From assembly GCF_000143415.4 (NCBI RefSeq), contig NW_003314363.1, positions 310,001 to 374,000 of the forward strand: a stretch of DNA of 64,000 nucleotides. The letters run 5' to 3'. The notes under the pieces were generated by a model. That model was not told the DNA's origin. It was given only the letters and a program-made list of their open reading frames with translations, and ran no database searches. Origin of the DNA: Selaginella moellendorffii (Eukaryota; Streptophyta; Lycopodiopsida; Selaginellales; Selaginellaceae). Each line of letters opens with the position of its first letter. The stretch's first letter is position 1. The translations under genes were made by a program, and so were the position numbers. Positions 11,120 to 21,529 of this stretch are shown in pieces.

Positions 11120-12252
11120 GACATCAACGTCGGTGTAGCTTGTAAGGACGTCTGGAATTTTTAATCTTTTTTTCCTTCTCATCGCTGGTTACCATCGGCG
11201 TTGAAAATTCGTCGTACGGAGGCAAGAGATCTTTCTTTTGCCCTACTAACATTGCTTGATGGAACGAAAACACGAGTTTTTCCATGCAGATCAAGCGGGC
11301 CTGTTCATAGTAAGCCAAATGTATCAATCGCGGATCGACAGAGGCATTTACAAGCCCTGTGGCGCTGGTGGTTGGTTGCAAGGGACAAAAGGATGCACGG
11401 AACAAGGCCACGGAGAGGTACGGTTTGGTGGATAGGGTGTCTCAATTGGAGTGAATGCTGCAAAAAAAGAAAAAAGAAAAAAAACCGCAACAGTATCCCC
11501 GTGTGGAATGCTTGTTGCCTTGCGCCCCTCTCCTTGTTGCTCTCTTCTCTTTTTTTTCTCTCTCTTTTCTCACACTTTTTCTTTTCGTTTTTCCAGTTCT
11601 GCGAGGATTCCAGCAGTAGGAGCCAGTTCTCTGGTTTTGATGGAGCTGGACGTTAGCGGCCTGCGAGCAACCAGGTAAGTTAAGTCGCCAGTTCCATTCA
11701 TTGTTGGAACGACTTCTTCCAGCGCTGCAGTGCAGTGCTTCTCTCACAGTGGCGTCGGTTATCTTTGCAGGAGGGGGAGCTCTCCATCGCCTCGGTGTAG
11801 CGCGATGCGACGAGAGCTTTGGTTCATCTCTTCCCGATCCAAAAGGTCGTAGCAGCATTTGTTGGAGATTCGGTGGGGCTTCCCTGTCTTTTGTCCGCTC
11901 GCTTGTTATTGGGACTAGCGAACCAAGCTTCCCGAGAAGACGAAGACGAAGGTGAGAAAGAAGAGCTCGCCGAGAATTTGTCTACGCATGTATGATCGTT
12001 ATCCTCATTTGCTTTTCTCTTTTGCTGAGAGGCCATCTTTTCTCTCTTCCTTGTTGTCTCGCAACCGCTAGCTAGGCGAGAAAAGAGACGAAGTTTTGAC
12101 CGACGGGTAGGATGGGGTTCCGCGAAAATCGCGACACGTGGACGGTCACGATGCTCGGCTCTCCGCGTTGCTTATATTCCCTTCTCTCCTCTTTAAAGGC
12201 GGGTTATATATTTTATTTTTCACTCGCGGGGTTTGAGCGTTTTCGCGGGGCA
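11120..12252. other. intergenic, possible unassigned coding remnant
   Basis: No recognisable gene. One reading frame at about 11810-11995 (plus) gives a protein-like stretch, VVAAFVGDSVGLPCLLSAR followed by an acidic tail, but no start or consistent upstream exon was found. A pyrimidine-rich run (11530-11600) precedes it. The last 150 bp are the promoter of the SAUR gene, with a CACGTG G-box at 12135-12140. Confidence 0.35.
12205..12210 (+). promoter_or_regulatory. TATA box of SAUR gene 1
   Basis: TATATA 43 bp before the chosen ATG at 12253; a G-box CACGTG lies 70 bp further upstream. An in-frame ATG at 12112 lies before this TATA box and is therefore unlikely to be the start. Confidence 0.6.
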
Positions 12253-12732
12253 ATGAGCAAGAAAATGTGTGGCATTGCATCGCTCTTCCAGCAGAGAAAT
12301 TCCTCCTCGTCGTCGCCCCGGAGCCGGAGCTCCTATTCCTGCGGCTCCAATTCGGCTCTGGGATCCGACTGGCTGCAGCGCGTCTCCAGCTCCTCGTGGG
12401 ACGATCTCAGCAGCCGCTCCTCCTCTGCCATCTCCTCGCCCAATTGCGGGGAGGCGGCGCCGCCGGATGTGCCCGAGGGATCGCTGGCGCTCTACGTGGG
12501 GCGGAGCGAGCAGCAGCGCCGGCGATTCGTGGTGGGCACTGCCCATCTCAACAATCCCCTGTTTCGCCCGCTGCTCGACAAGGCCGCCGAGGAGTATGGC
12601 TACCACTACGAATCCGGGGCGCTCACCATTCCCTGCGACGCGCACCTCTTCCAGCACGTAGTCTGGCTGCTCGACCACAGCGATGATCCGGCCGCCCAAA
12701 TCGGCCAGCTCCTCAGCTGCGGCTCGTCGTGA
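12253..12732 (+). CDS. SAUR family protein 1
   Basis: Single exon, 159 residues. The first half is Ser-rich and probably disordered. The SAUR domain starts at DVPEGSLALYVG and runs through RRRFVVGTAHLNNPLFRPL, AAEEYGY and GALTIPCDAHLFQHVVWLL. SAUR (small auxin up RNA) proteins are short plant proteins, often auxin- or brassinosteroid-induced; the best studied inhibit PP2C.D phosphatases to activate the plasma-membrane proton pump during cell expansion. The start at 12253 is chosen because the TATA box lies just upstream. The long Ser-rich N-terminus resembles the larger SAURs rather than the compact growth-promoting class. Six related genes follow between 25 and 39 kb. Confidence 0.93.
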   Translation: MSKKMCGIASLFQQRNSSSSSPRSRSSYSCGSNSALGSDWLQRVSSSSWDDLSSRSSSAISSPNCGEAAPPDVPEGSLALYVGRSEQQRRRFVVGTAHLNNPLFRPLLDKAAEEYGYHYESGALTIPCDAHLFQHVVWLLDHSDDPAAQIGQLLSCGSS

Positions 12733-13139
12733 ATTTGGGCCTCGATCGCCCAGGTGATCGATCCTCTTGCCCCTCTTATCTGCGAGGATTTCTCTTCCAG
12801 AGCGCGACGACGTACGACCCAATGAATCTTCCCGCAGGGAAACAAAAAGCCTCTCGGGGTGAATTTTCGTTCGCGATCTCATACTCTCGCGCGCTGCTCG
12901 AGAAGAGATTTGTAACATCATCTCCTAGATAAATCAATCGATCGATCATGGCATAGAAACCACATTCGAGCAGCAGTGATGTACAGCGCTCCTCCTCTTG
13001 ATGCTGAAAGAGAGAAGAACAAATAGACTTATCGGGCGAGTATCGTCATGGAGATAGCAACACGCCAAAGTTTGTGTATAGGATCAATCGATCAATTCCA
13101 TGTATCCAATCAATCACACGTTCACTCACTGGATGGAGC

Positions 13140-15560
13140 AGTACGATCGATCCCGCCGATGATCGCTGTTCGTCTTACTCATCCCGTGAGCGCGAATGCT
13201 CTGGAGTGGAGGAATGGACTGGAGCCGACTGTGGAGCTGTGACACGCAAACGCAACGTGCTTGGGCGACCTCATCACACAGCCACATTGATCTTCCATTT
13301 GTCGGCCAGGAATCCGACCACTCTCCCAGCTCGTTCGAGCTCACCTGGAGAAACAGAGGAGGGAAAGAAAAGAGGAGGAATTTTTTAGAGGAAAAGGTGA
13401 TCCTCATTTAAAGATCTGGCTGGAGATTCTAGCTAATGCAATCACGCAGGAACCATGCTTCTGCTTTGGCACCAAGAATAAATAAAAGAGAGCGAGGTCC
13501 AAAAGCAAAACCGGAGAGAGGTCTTACAGCTTGGAAGCGTCGGCCTCTCGTTCCTGAAGTTCAAACGATGGACTTGTGCATTGATTGCACCGCAATAGAA
13601 CTCGCGGGAACTTCTGCATGGAAAGAGCGAGGAACTTATCAAAACCATCTTTTGCGATGAATAGTCGATCCAGTGCAATCGATCCATCCGAAAACAAAAG
13701 GAGTAGAGAGAGAGCGACGCCAACCTGCGTCCAGGATGAGAACTTTGACATGCAATGTCGGCTTCCAAAACGATCCAGTTCCCAAGTGGTCCATGCACTC
13801 CTCGCATCCCATTGCCAGGCTTTCAAACGCTTGTCTTGTATCCAGCAACAGTATGGCTCTATGTTTTTTTTTTTCTTTGTCTCTATGGCTTAGATCTCGA
13901 TTTCCTACACTTCGACAACACTTTTAATTGCTTGCTTGTGTACAGAGGATTTTATCTCTCAGATTCTTTGAATATATGGTGTTGGTGAAAAAAACCTGCT
14001 CGACTGCATTGCGCTTATCACCGTCTTATATGTTGACGCTCCATGAGCGAAGTTGCGAACACGCAAGCTGCAAACAATTCCTCCAGCACGACGCCTCCAT
14101 TGCCTCCCCCGCCTCGTCCACCACCGCTAGCTGTTTTGTGAAAACCCGCTCAATTTAACACTCGTCTTGAGCCGCCGCACTTACGTCTTGATGTTACCAT
14201 CCTACCGCACGACTTTGGTGATGAAAAAAGGCCAGGCTACAAAGGCGCATGCGACCGCTTGCATGCAACCGCTCGCTTATAATTAGGACTCTTGCAATGG
14301 AACCAAAAATTCAGAGTGTCTTTTCGACAAGTCCCAGAGTTCGGGGTGGAAAGGATGCCGTGATCAAGCAAAAGAAAAAAGAAGCCCCCAAAGCAAGTAA
14401 AGAAAACGTCACGCAACATAACCATCCTTAAAAGAAGATCCAAGAGACAAGAGAAAATTAGAAATTGCTTTAGGTGGAATTCTAAATATCATTTTTCTTG
14501 TGCATGACTGTCATCTTCAAGAGGTAATTCTAGACTCCGTCGTCGAGGGTTCACTTCCTCGGGTTTGAGGTCTGTGAACCTGTTGAGGACCTGCCTGGAC
14601 GTGACGCCGGGTGTGCTGTTGTGCTCCTCAATCTCCTTGTACGCCTGCTTGAACAACCCAAAGCGATACGCCTCCTCCTCTGCACTGGAGTAACTCTTGT
14701 GCCACTTCTCTTTCCACTCTTCAAACAAGCGCAACAACGCCGGATCCTCCTCCTCCTCCTCTATTGGTCTTCCCATACCCCTAGTAATGACCCGCTGCCT
14801 TTATTCTCATCTAGAAACATCATCCAGACCGTCGATATCAATGACATTCCTTTGACGATAAATGACCAGGATCATAGCAAACAAAGAAGAGAGAACCGTC
14901 GTATCCCATTGCCACGCTGCTGCTCACCGCAACCTCTTTTGAGTTGCTTCACAGGTTCGCTGGGAAGAAACAAGAAAAGCTGAGCGTTGGAAGCATAATC
15001 CTTTGATGAAACAAACAGACCTCGTAAGTTGTTGCCTTGGCGGGATCAAAGATCTTGTTTTGCTAGGTTCGATCGAAAAGACACCGCTGCAGTGCCTACC
15101 AAGCCTGGGAAGAAGAGACCATGACAAAGTTAGAAACCATGAAACAAAGAATGCGATTGACACTAAGGAGAAAATGATGAGAACTGATAGCAACCAGATC
15201 CCCGCTCTTCATGCATTCGAGGAACTTTTTTCGTCCTCATGCTTTTCACCGCAGCGGGAGCTAAGATTTTTCTTGCCTAGGCCAGCATCGATCTACGAAA
15301 GCGTCTATGTTGCTGGATCCCCGCCACCATCTGCACGCTCAATCCCTTGAAACTTTTTTTTGCCATCTAGAATAAGAACGCTCACCGGCGCTTCTGACAC
15401 TTAATTTATTGATCATATAACAAAAGGAGAGTGATCTCGATTTTCTTTAACAAAACTCTTCATTTCGCCCATTTGATCGTTCCAAAGTATCAAAATCGTC
15501 TAGTGTACTTGGAAAAAACTACATTTTCCTCCTCTTTCTACTTCATCCAGCACATTCCAG
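13140..15560 (-). pseudogene. decayed tandem copy of the SMUBP2-like helicase
   Basis: Colinear, broken similarity to the helicase gene at 15858-19341 and its 5' flank. 13178-13330 matches the last exon (the segment around GFLADKRRINVAVTRS), 13520-13650 the exon before it, 13715-13850 the exon with MGCEECMDYLGTGSF, and 14030-14215 part of the large ATPase exon. 14900-14970 and 15000-15120 match sequence around the third and fourth exons, 15170-15400 the second, and 15480-15560 the 3' end of CWC22. Frames are destroyed by indels and stops, and most of the ATPase core, including Walker A, is missing. So the duplicated unit ran from the helicase 3' end to the CWC22 3' end. The I29 gene lies in the gap. 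Confidence 0.8.
14489..14776 (-). CDS. stand-alone cathepsin propeptide inhibitor (I29) domain protein
   Basis: Single-exon ORF of 95 residues with its own ATG (14776-14774) and stop. It reads as a complete inhibitor I29 domain: LLRLFEEWKEKWHKSYSS, then EEEAYRFGLFKQAYKEIEEH and VLNRFTDLKPEEV. These match the ERFNIN-type helices and the N-x-F-x-D-L-x-x-E-E end of papain-family propeptides. No protease domain follows; the sequence ends with an acidic, charged tail. No signal peptide is visible. In papain-like enzymes this region blocks the active site until removal; free-standing I29 proteins elsewhere act as cysteine-protease inhibitors. It lies inside the decayed helicase copy, and a broken second copy sits at 15709-15836. 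It could itself be a protease-gene fragment that remains open; expression evidence would decide. Confidence 0.65.
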   Translation of the reverse strand: MGRPIEEEEEDPALLRLFEEWKEKWHKSYSSAEEEAYRFGLFKQAYKEIEEHNSTPGVTSRQVLNRFTDLKPEEVNPRRRSLELPLEDDSHAQEK

Positions 15561-15708
15561 CTTAGACGACGTCCAATATTGAATGACCAACAGTGAAGTA
15601 AGCAAAGGTTCGTCTTGTTCTCAAGCACTGAAGCATAGTTTTCCTACAGTGGAAACTGTAACTGTGAAAGAGATGAGGAATCTACTTGCTTTAACTCTTT
15701 CTCTGCCG

Positions 15709-15836
15709 AGGGGTTCACTTCCTCAGGTTTGAGGTCTGTGAACCTGTTGAGGAAGCCTGGACGTGACGCCGGGTGTGCTGTTGTGCTCCTGTACGCCTGC
15801 ATCAACAAGCTAAAGCGATACGATTCTCTTATATTG
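15709..15836 (-). pseudogene. fragment of the I29 gene
   Basis: Nucleotide-level copy of part of 14550-14650. It keeps EHNSTPGVTSR in one frame and NRFTDLKPEEVNP in another, separated by a small deletion, so it cannot encode the domain. It abuts the 3' end of the intact helicase, so each helicase copy has I29 sequence beside or within it. Confidence 0.75.
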
Positions 15837-15857
15837 AATCAATCACTCGATCAATCA

Positions 15858-18800
15858 CTAGGTGGAGGAGGAGTACGATCGCTGTTCCTCCTGCTCGCGT
15901 ACCACGACGATCCCGTAAGCGCGAATGTGCTGGAGGAGACGGCGGAGGAATGAATTGGAGCCAACCGTGGAGCTGTCACACACAATCGCGACGTGCTTGC
16001 GCGACCTCGTCACCGCCACATTGATCCTCCGCTTGTCGGCCAGGAATCCGACCACTCCCAGCTCGTTCGATCTCACCTGGACAAACAGAGGAGTTGATCC
16101 TGAGATATAGACTATCTGGCTGGAATGCAATCACGCAAGATCAAAAAGAAAGATTTTTACAAGATCCAAAAGCAAAAAAGAGGGAGATTTTACCATGGAA
16201 ATCACGACAGCATCGGCCTCTCGTCCCTGAAAGCTGTCGATGCTCTCGGTCTGTACGATATTTCCCAGGCTTTCCTCGTCGAGCCTGGCTCTCAAGAGAT
16301 GGACTTGTGCCAGGTACGGCGATTGTACGGCAATAGAACTTGCGGGAACTCCTGCATGTCAAAAGCGAAGAACTCAGCAATGAAAAAACCATCTTTTGCC
16401 GATCCATTAAGCAGCTAGAACGATACGATTGATCAATAAAATCGTAGTAAAAAGAGGAGAACGAAGGCAACCTGAGTGGATGAGAGCTTTGACATGCTCC
16501 ACAACAATGTCGGCTTCCCCATCGTTGTAAAACGATCCCGTTCCCAAGTAGTCCATGCACTCCTCGCATCCCATCGCCAGGCTTCCAAACGCTTTTCTTG
16601 TATCCAGCAACAGCATGGCTGCTCGTGTCCTCCACGTCTCCTATGAAAGCACGCAATCAAAGTGTAAGAAATCGAAAAACAAAATCTCTCTTTTTCCTGC
16701 CATGGAAGAAGAAGAAGAAAGTCGAAGAAGAAAGAAAGTCCAAGTACCTTGACTTGTGGTGAATCCGATAGAACTTGCTTGGCCACCAATGGAGCGGTCT
16801 TCACCAATCCTCCATACATCTCGCTCGACGCCCAGCTCGCGATGGCTTCGTTCATCCGGTACTGGACCTGGAGCATCGTGGTCATCACCGCGGAGTGGCC
16901 CAGCGACGTTGACGCTCGCTCCATCAGCGAAGTTGCGAGGCCTCCATCCACGGCTTCAGCTGAAAATACCGTTGGTGCCAGCTGACAGGCATCCCCGGCC
17001 AAAACCACGCGCGAGCTGCGAAGAATTCCAATCCAGCACGACGGTTCCATCGCCTGCCCGGCCTCGTCCACCACCGCCAGGTCGAATAACCCGGTTTTGC
17101 GAAGCGAAGGATCGCCAGCTCCAATGCTCGTGCACAGGACAACTTGGGCTGCCGCCAGGACCGCGGCTGGGATCTCCTCTTCCTTTTTTCTCATGGATTT
17201 GTCTAGCCTCCGCAAGTTCTTGTCTACCTCCGCCTTGATCTTGCCATCCTGGGACCGCATCGAAGTTCTCCTCAAGGCGGCTTTGTCGCTGGCAATGCTC
17301 CGCTTGAAGTCGACGAGCTCGGAGCTGACGATGTGAGTGAGCGATTTGGAGACGACCGAGGGCGACATTCTCACAGGATTCCCGACGCGAACAACCCGCA
17401 AGCTCGTGTCGCTGAGCCGGTCGACGAGATTATCCACCGCTGCGTTCGTAGGGGCTGTCGCAAGAACTTTGTCACCGCGAGCCACGGCCTGGATGATGAT
17501 CTCCGTCACTACGTTCGTTTTTCCTGTCCCCGGAGGCCCCTGGATCACGGCCACTGGCCTCGACTTGTCCAGCCCGAGCTGGATCGCTCGCCTCTGGGAC
17601 TCGTCAAAGGATGCTCCAGACAAAGTTGACGCAAGCAGCGAGTGAGTATCTTCAAGTTGGTCTTTGCCGCGAGCAAGTTTTTCGATCTCTTCTCCTTGTC
17701 CAAAGAGAACCGCGACGATGGCAGCTGCTGGATTGTCCTTGCTCACCGCAACTTTCTTGAGTTGCTTGAGTGCTTCACAGTTTCGCTGGGAAGAAACAAG
17801 CAAAGTTGAGCGTCCGAAATCCTTGACTGAAAGAAACACACCTCGTAAGTTGTTGCGTTGGCGAGATCAAAGATCTTGTCGATCCGTATTGAGCGACCCG
17901 ATAGCTTCATCAGCGCCCGGCCTCCACCGGGAAGAGCTACTTCGATAAACTGGCCATCTTCACAAAGCTTGTAAACGGAGCCTCGCAGACACTCAGTCGC
18001 AGGGATTCCTTGCCTGTTCGAAACTCTCACACAGACCATATCCCCGGGAGAGAGGCTTGTCGGAGGAAGCCGGTTTTGCGAGTTTTTGGATCGAAAGGAC
18101 ACCACTTCAGTGCCTCCCAAGCCTGAGAAGAAGAGACAGTCACAAAGTTAGAAGAAACCATGAAAGGAAGGAATGCGATCGACATATGCTCTCAAGCATC
18201 GATCATGCTCAACCTCACAGGGAGAAAATGATGAGACCTTTGAAGGAACTGACAGCAACCAGGTCGCACAATGCACCACACTCTTCATGCAAGATGGAAG
18301 AACTCGAAGAGCTCGAGGAACTCTTTTCCTCCTCCTCGTGATCCTCTTCGTCACCGCAGCCGGAGCTCAGCTTTTTCTTGCTGCTTCCATCGAGTGCTTG
18401 CTGTGTGGCAGCCAACTCGGCCTGTCTCTCTACGCTCAAGAGCTCGAGGTATCGATCTACGAAAGCGTCTACCTTGCTCTGGATCCCCGCCACCACCTCC
18501 TCGCTCAACCCGTTAAAACTCTTCTTCGCCACCTTGATCCTCGCGGAGCTTCGATGCTGGCCTAGATTTCAATCCAAATCACGTTAGCTCCACCGAGAAT
18601 GATCGGTCGGTATGATCGATCCCTGATCAAAGAGAATGACAAGGAAGAAGAAGAACGCTCACCGGATTTTGATCTCTTCTTGAACAACTTCCACGAATCC
18701 GTCTCCTGCCACTCCTCGACACTCCCTTGCTCCTGGAGATCCACCAGAGAGTTCTTGAGCTCTCGCTGGAAGTGATCATAGAGAGTGGGATAGTGATTCC

Positions 18801-19341
18801 TGGCTCGCTGGCACTCATCTTCCAGGCCCTCTGGAAGCTCCACCCTGTCGAGAAATGGCTGGACGAGCCTCACGAGCTCCTCCCCGACTCCCACTCTCTC
18901 CTCCACTCCAGCCAAATCACGCGCCCTCTCCGCCTCGGCGATCTCGGCCGCCATAGCCTGGATTCCTCGCCCCACCCAGCTCACCACCTTCTTCCCCAGC
19001 TCCCTGTGGCCCAATGGATTGCAGTCCTCGCGGCTCAAGGCCGCCACGATCGCGTTGCCGCTGTGAGCAAGATCCGAGCTAGGATTCATTCTCACCTTGA
19101 TCCTCCTGCCCAGGAAGCCATGCATCAAGAGCTCGGGATTGCAAACCGCGGCCATAGTGGTCAATCTCGAGCTCTTGGGGACGTGGGCTACAGCATCGCG
19201 AGCTCTCGTCGCCCACGAGCTCCAAACACGACCGCGCCACAAGAATTCGAGAGAACTTCCATGGCCCAGATCAAAGCGAAGTAATATCCAAGCGATTGGT
19301 TTTTGAGAAAAAAGAAGATTTTTACTCCATCCTTCTAGCAT
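15858..19341 (-). CDS. SMUBP-2/IGHMBP2-like superfamily 1B helicase
   Basis: Seven exons on the minus strand: 18663-19341, 18238-18561, 17842-18122, 16748-17785, 16472-16637, 16194-16351 and 15858-16076. These sum to 954 residues with no frame break. Helicase motifs are complete: Walker A GPPGTGKT, motif II VVDEAGQA, VLAGDACQLAPT, QYRMNEAIASW, DSFQGREADAVVIS and VTRSRKH. The N-terminal third contains a helical region and a Ser/Glu-rich linker. The family resembles UPF1 and IGHMBP2, ATP-driven 5'-3' RNA/DNA helicases. The plant subgroup with this N-terminus (RELGKKVVSWVGRGIQAM) includes a predicted plastid protein of Arabidopsis (At5g35970, from memory). The R3H and zinc-finger domains of animal IGHMBP2 are absent. 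The start is uncertain: the ATG at 19341 gives a Trp/Leu-rich leader that may be a transit peptide, and MAAVCNPEL downstream is an alternative. Confidence 0.92.
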
Positions 19342-19486
19342 TCTTGCGAGATTGCGCGATAGTCACAAGGTTGTGAGGTTTCTCATGGAAAATCGAGATC
19401 GCTCTCCTTTGCCAACCAAGTGTTACATGGTTGATGATCGCTCTAGAGTTTCAAGTATCAAAATCGTCGAGTCTACCTGGAAAACT

Positions 19487-21289
19487 CTACGTTTTCCTCC
19501 TCTTTCTACTTACCTCATCCTCATCAGACTCGGATTCGCTAGAAGAAGAAGACGATGATTCCGACGAGCAATGGCTCTCCAAGCTCTTGAGGAACTCCCG
19601 CAAGCCATCCGTGAGACCACCTAGGCCGATGGAGGTTAAAAAGTTGATGGCGAAGCGTGTGCTCTTCGGGTTATCTCGCGGGAAGATGCCGGCCACACTT
19701 CCTCGCATCTGCTCGTCGTCTAGGCGCGCCTTCAGCTTGAGCAATCCCAGGTGATCCGCGAGCTCCTGGAAGAGGATCTTGATGAAGATGCGAGACGACG
19801 ACGTCGTCGCCTCCTCGCTCAAGCTGATGTACCCGAGACTCGTCCACGGGAGAGCGTCCGTTGCTAGCAAATGCGCGAAGAACCTCGCCACGTTCCTGAG
19901 CTTGTTGGTCTCGAGCCTGTGGATTGCTGCGTACTGGCCGAGGAAGCACTCGCCAAATTGCTGCTGGAACGTCTGGTTGATCATGCAAAGCCTCTGTCCC
20001 AAAAGCCCGTAGTATCTCTGGTACGTCCGCTCTTGGCAGCAGCATTCCAGAAGCATGATACATACCTCTTTCTCCTGGCCTGGTTCCATCTCCATCTTTA
20101 ACAGCTTGTGCCCAGCCTCTTCAAACCCGACGCTGGACATGATCGTCAGATAGATGGTCCGCCTGAGATTCACCAGATCTGTTTCAGTGACGTCTTGAAT
20201 GCCCTGCGAAGGATCTTCTTCCTCTTCTTCGTCTTCGCCATCGTCGGGATCATTCGGCTCCGAGCCATTCTTTTCCTGCTTTCCAAGAATGCTACTTTTG
20301 ATGGCCTCGTATTTCTTTTCGTTCTCCAAGTAATCCGGATCCTCAGAAAATATGTCAAGGCCGCTCTCTGGATCCAGGTCCTTGTCCAGGAGCGAGATCT
20401 GGTGCGTCTCCTGGTCACCTTCCACGACAAGATCCACCTCTCGCATGATCGCTGGATGCCCCTGGAAGTTGGACTTGCGCAGAGCAAAGACGTCCTCGAT
20501 CATAAACTGGACACGCTTGTCGATCTCTCCCTCGTGAAGCACAGCTCGGAGCCGATCGAAGACCATCTGGAAGCACTTGGGCGATATCCCCAGCAGATAC
20601 GCTCCACATTCCTTAAGGAATCCCACAGCCACCTCCACACTATCATCCGTTGGAGTCTCCAGCAGCAGCATGAGCAGCTCCAACGCAATCACCTCGTGCG
20701 CGACGCGTTGATTCACCAGGTGCGCCAGGAGCTTCGTCAAAGAGAGCAAAACAGGCTTGTCATTCCTCTTGAAGACCCTGCGGAACTGGAGGATGATTCT
20801 CGTCAGCAGTAGCCCTCCGAGAGCTGGAAACCTGGAGTTGATCACCGCGACTAGCCCGGCAAAGACGTGCGTCAAGGCCGGAGATGCCATCTGCGACTTC
20901 ATGCACGACCTCGCGAACAATCCCCTGCCCCGGACCAAGTTCTCAGCGATCAGCTCCCTGGCGATGTCTTCCACGTTGGAAGCGCTCACCTTGTTCATGA
21001 GACCATTGATGCTCTTGCGCAGAGCCTCCCAGGCCATCCTCTGGTACGCAACGCTCGCCTTGTCTTTCACGTCGCCCATCATCTGGGCGAGCTTGGAGGG
21101 AGGAATGTAAGTCCCTCCACACCGTCCCAAATCCTTGTCTTCTGTATAGTCGCCTTGCCTAGCCTCATTCTCTCGGGCTCTGGAAGCTCTACCTGTGCGG
21201 CCCTCATCTGCGGCGATGGCGCCGTAGCTTAAATGGCTGCCATACCTGTATGCTGGAGACGATGGCGGCATCGCCACCGCCGCGGCCAT
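19487..21289 (-). CDS. CWC22: pre-mRNA-splicing factor CWC22
   Basis: Intronless ORF of 600 residues. The order is GGTYIPPSKLAQMM, then a MIF4G domain (residues about 70-260, from WEALRKSINGLMNKV to the ISPKCFQMVFDRLR helices). A Glu/Asp-rich linker follows (around 350), then an MA3 domain (about 375-490, from LRRTIYLTIMSSVGFEEAGHKL) and a Ser/Glu-rich basic tail. CWC22 joins the spliceosome and delivers eIF4A3 to the exon junction complex; MIF4G binds eIF4A3. The length is close to yeast CWC22, without the long RS tail of many animal proteins. A strong donor-like GAGGTAAGTAG lies 26 bases before the stop, so an additional 3' exon in some transcripts is possible. Its start is 240 bp from the divergent TypA gene, and its stop lies 145 bp upstream of the helicase start. 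Confidence 0.93.
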   Translation of the reverse strand: MAAAVAMPPSSPAYRYGSHLSYGAIAADEGRTGRASRARENEARQGDYTEDKDLGRCGGTYIPPSKLAQMMGDVKDKASVAYQRMAWEALRKSINGLMNKVSASNVEDIARELIAENLVRGRGLFARSCMKSQMASPALTHVFAGLVAVINSRFPALGGLLLTRIILQFRRVFKRNDKPVLLSLTKLLAHLVNQRVAHEVIALELLMLLLETPTDDSVEVAVGFLKECGAYLLGISPKCFQMVFDRLRAVLHEGEIDKRVQFMIEDVFALRKSNFQGHPAIMREVDLVVEGDQETHQISLLDKDLDPESGLDIFSEDPDYLENEKKYEAIKSSILGKQEKNGSEPNDPDDGEDEEEEEDPSQGIQDVTETDLVNLRRTIYLTIMSSVGFEEAGHKLLKMEMEPGQEKEVCIMLLECCCQERTYQRYYGLLGQRLCMINQTFQQQFGECFLGQYAAIHRLETNKLRNVARFFAHLLATDALPWTSLGYISLSEEATTSSSRIFIKILFQELADHLGLLKLKARLDDEQMRGSVAGIFPRDNPKSTRFAINFLTSIGLGGLTDGLREFLKSLESHCSSESSSSSSSESESDEDEVSRKRRKT

Positions 21290-21529
21290 AGCCCTTAATC
21301 CTTCTCGTGTAAACCCTAAAACCCCCTAAACCCTAAAACCCTTTCTACAAAGGAGAATATTTTAGGGCTGACGGTAATGGCGATAGCAAGCGTGTGGTAT
21401 GAAGCAGAGAATCGTCGCCCAAGGGTTTAAGCGACTGGTGGACAAAAACCCTCCTTCCTTTCTACCGCGGAAAAGAGAGGGCATTTTTCTCCTCCTTGTT
21501 CCTCCCATTCTTTGCTCCGGTGCTCCACG
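21290..21529. promoter_or_regulatory. shared divergent promoter, CWC22 and TypA
   Basis: 240 bp between start codons. It contains repeated AAACCCTAAA telo-box motifs (21310-21345), common in promoters of plant translation and ribosome genes. Confidence 0.6.

Noticed and set aside
12112-12252. Upstream in-frame ATG extending SAUR 1 by 47 codons
   Set aside because: It precedes the TATA box at 12205, so it is unlikely to be in the mRNA.
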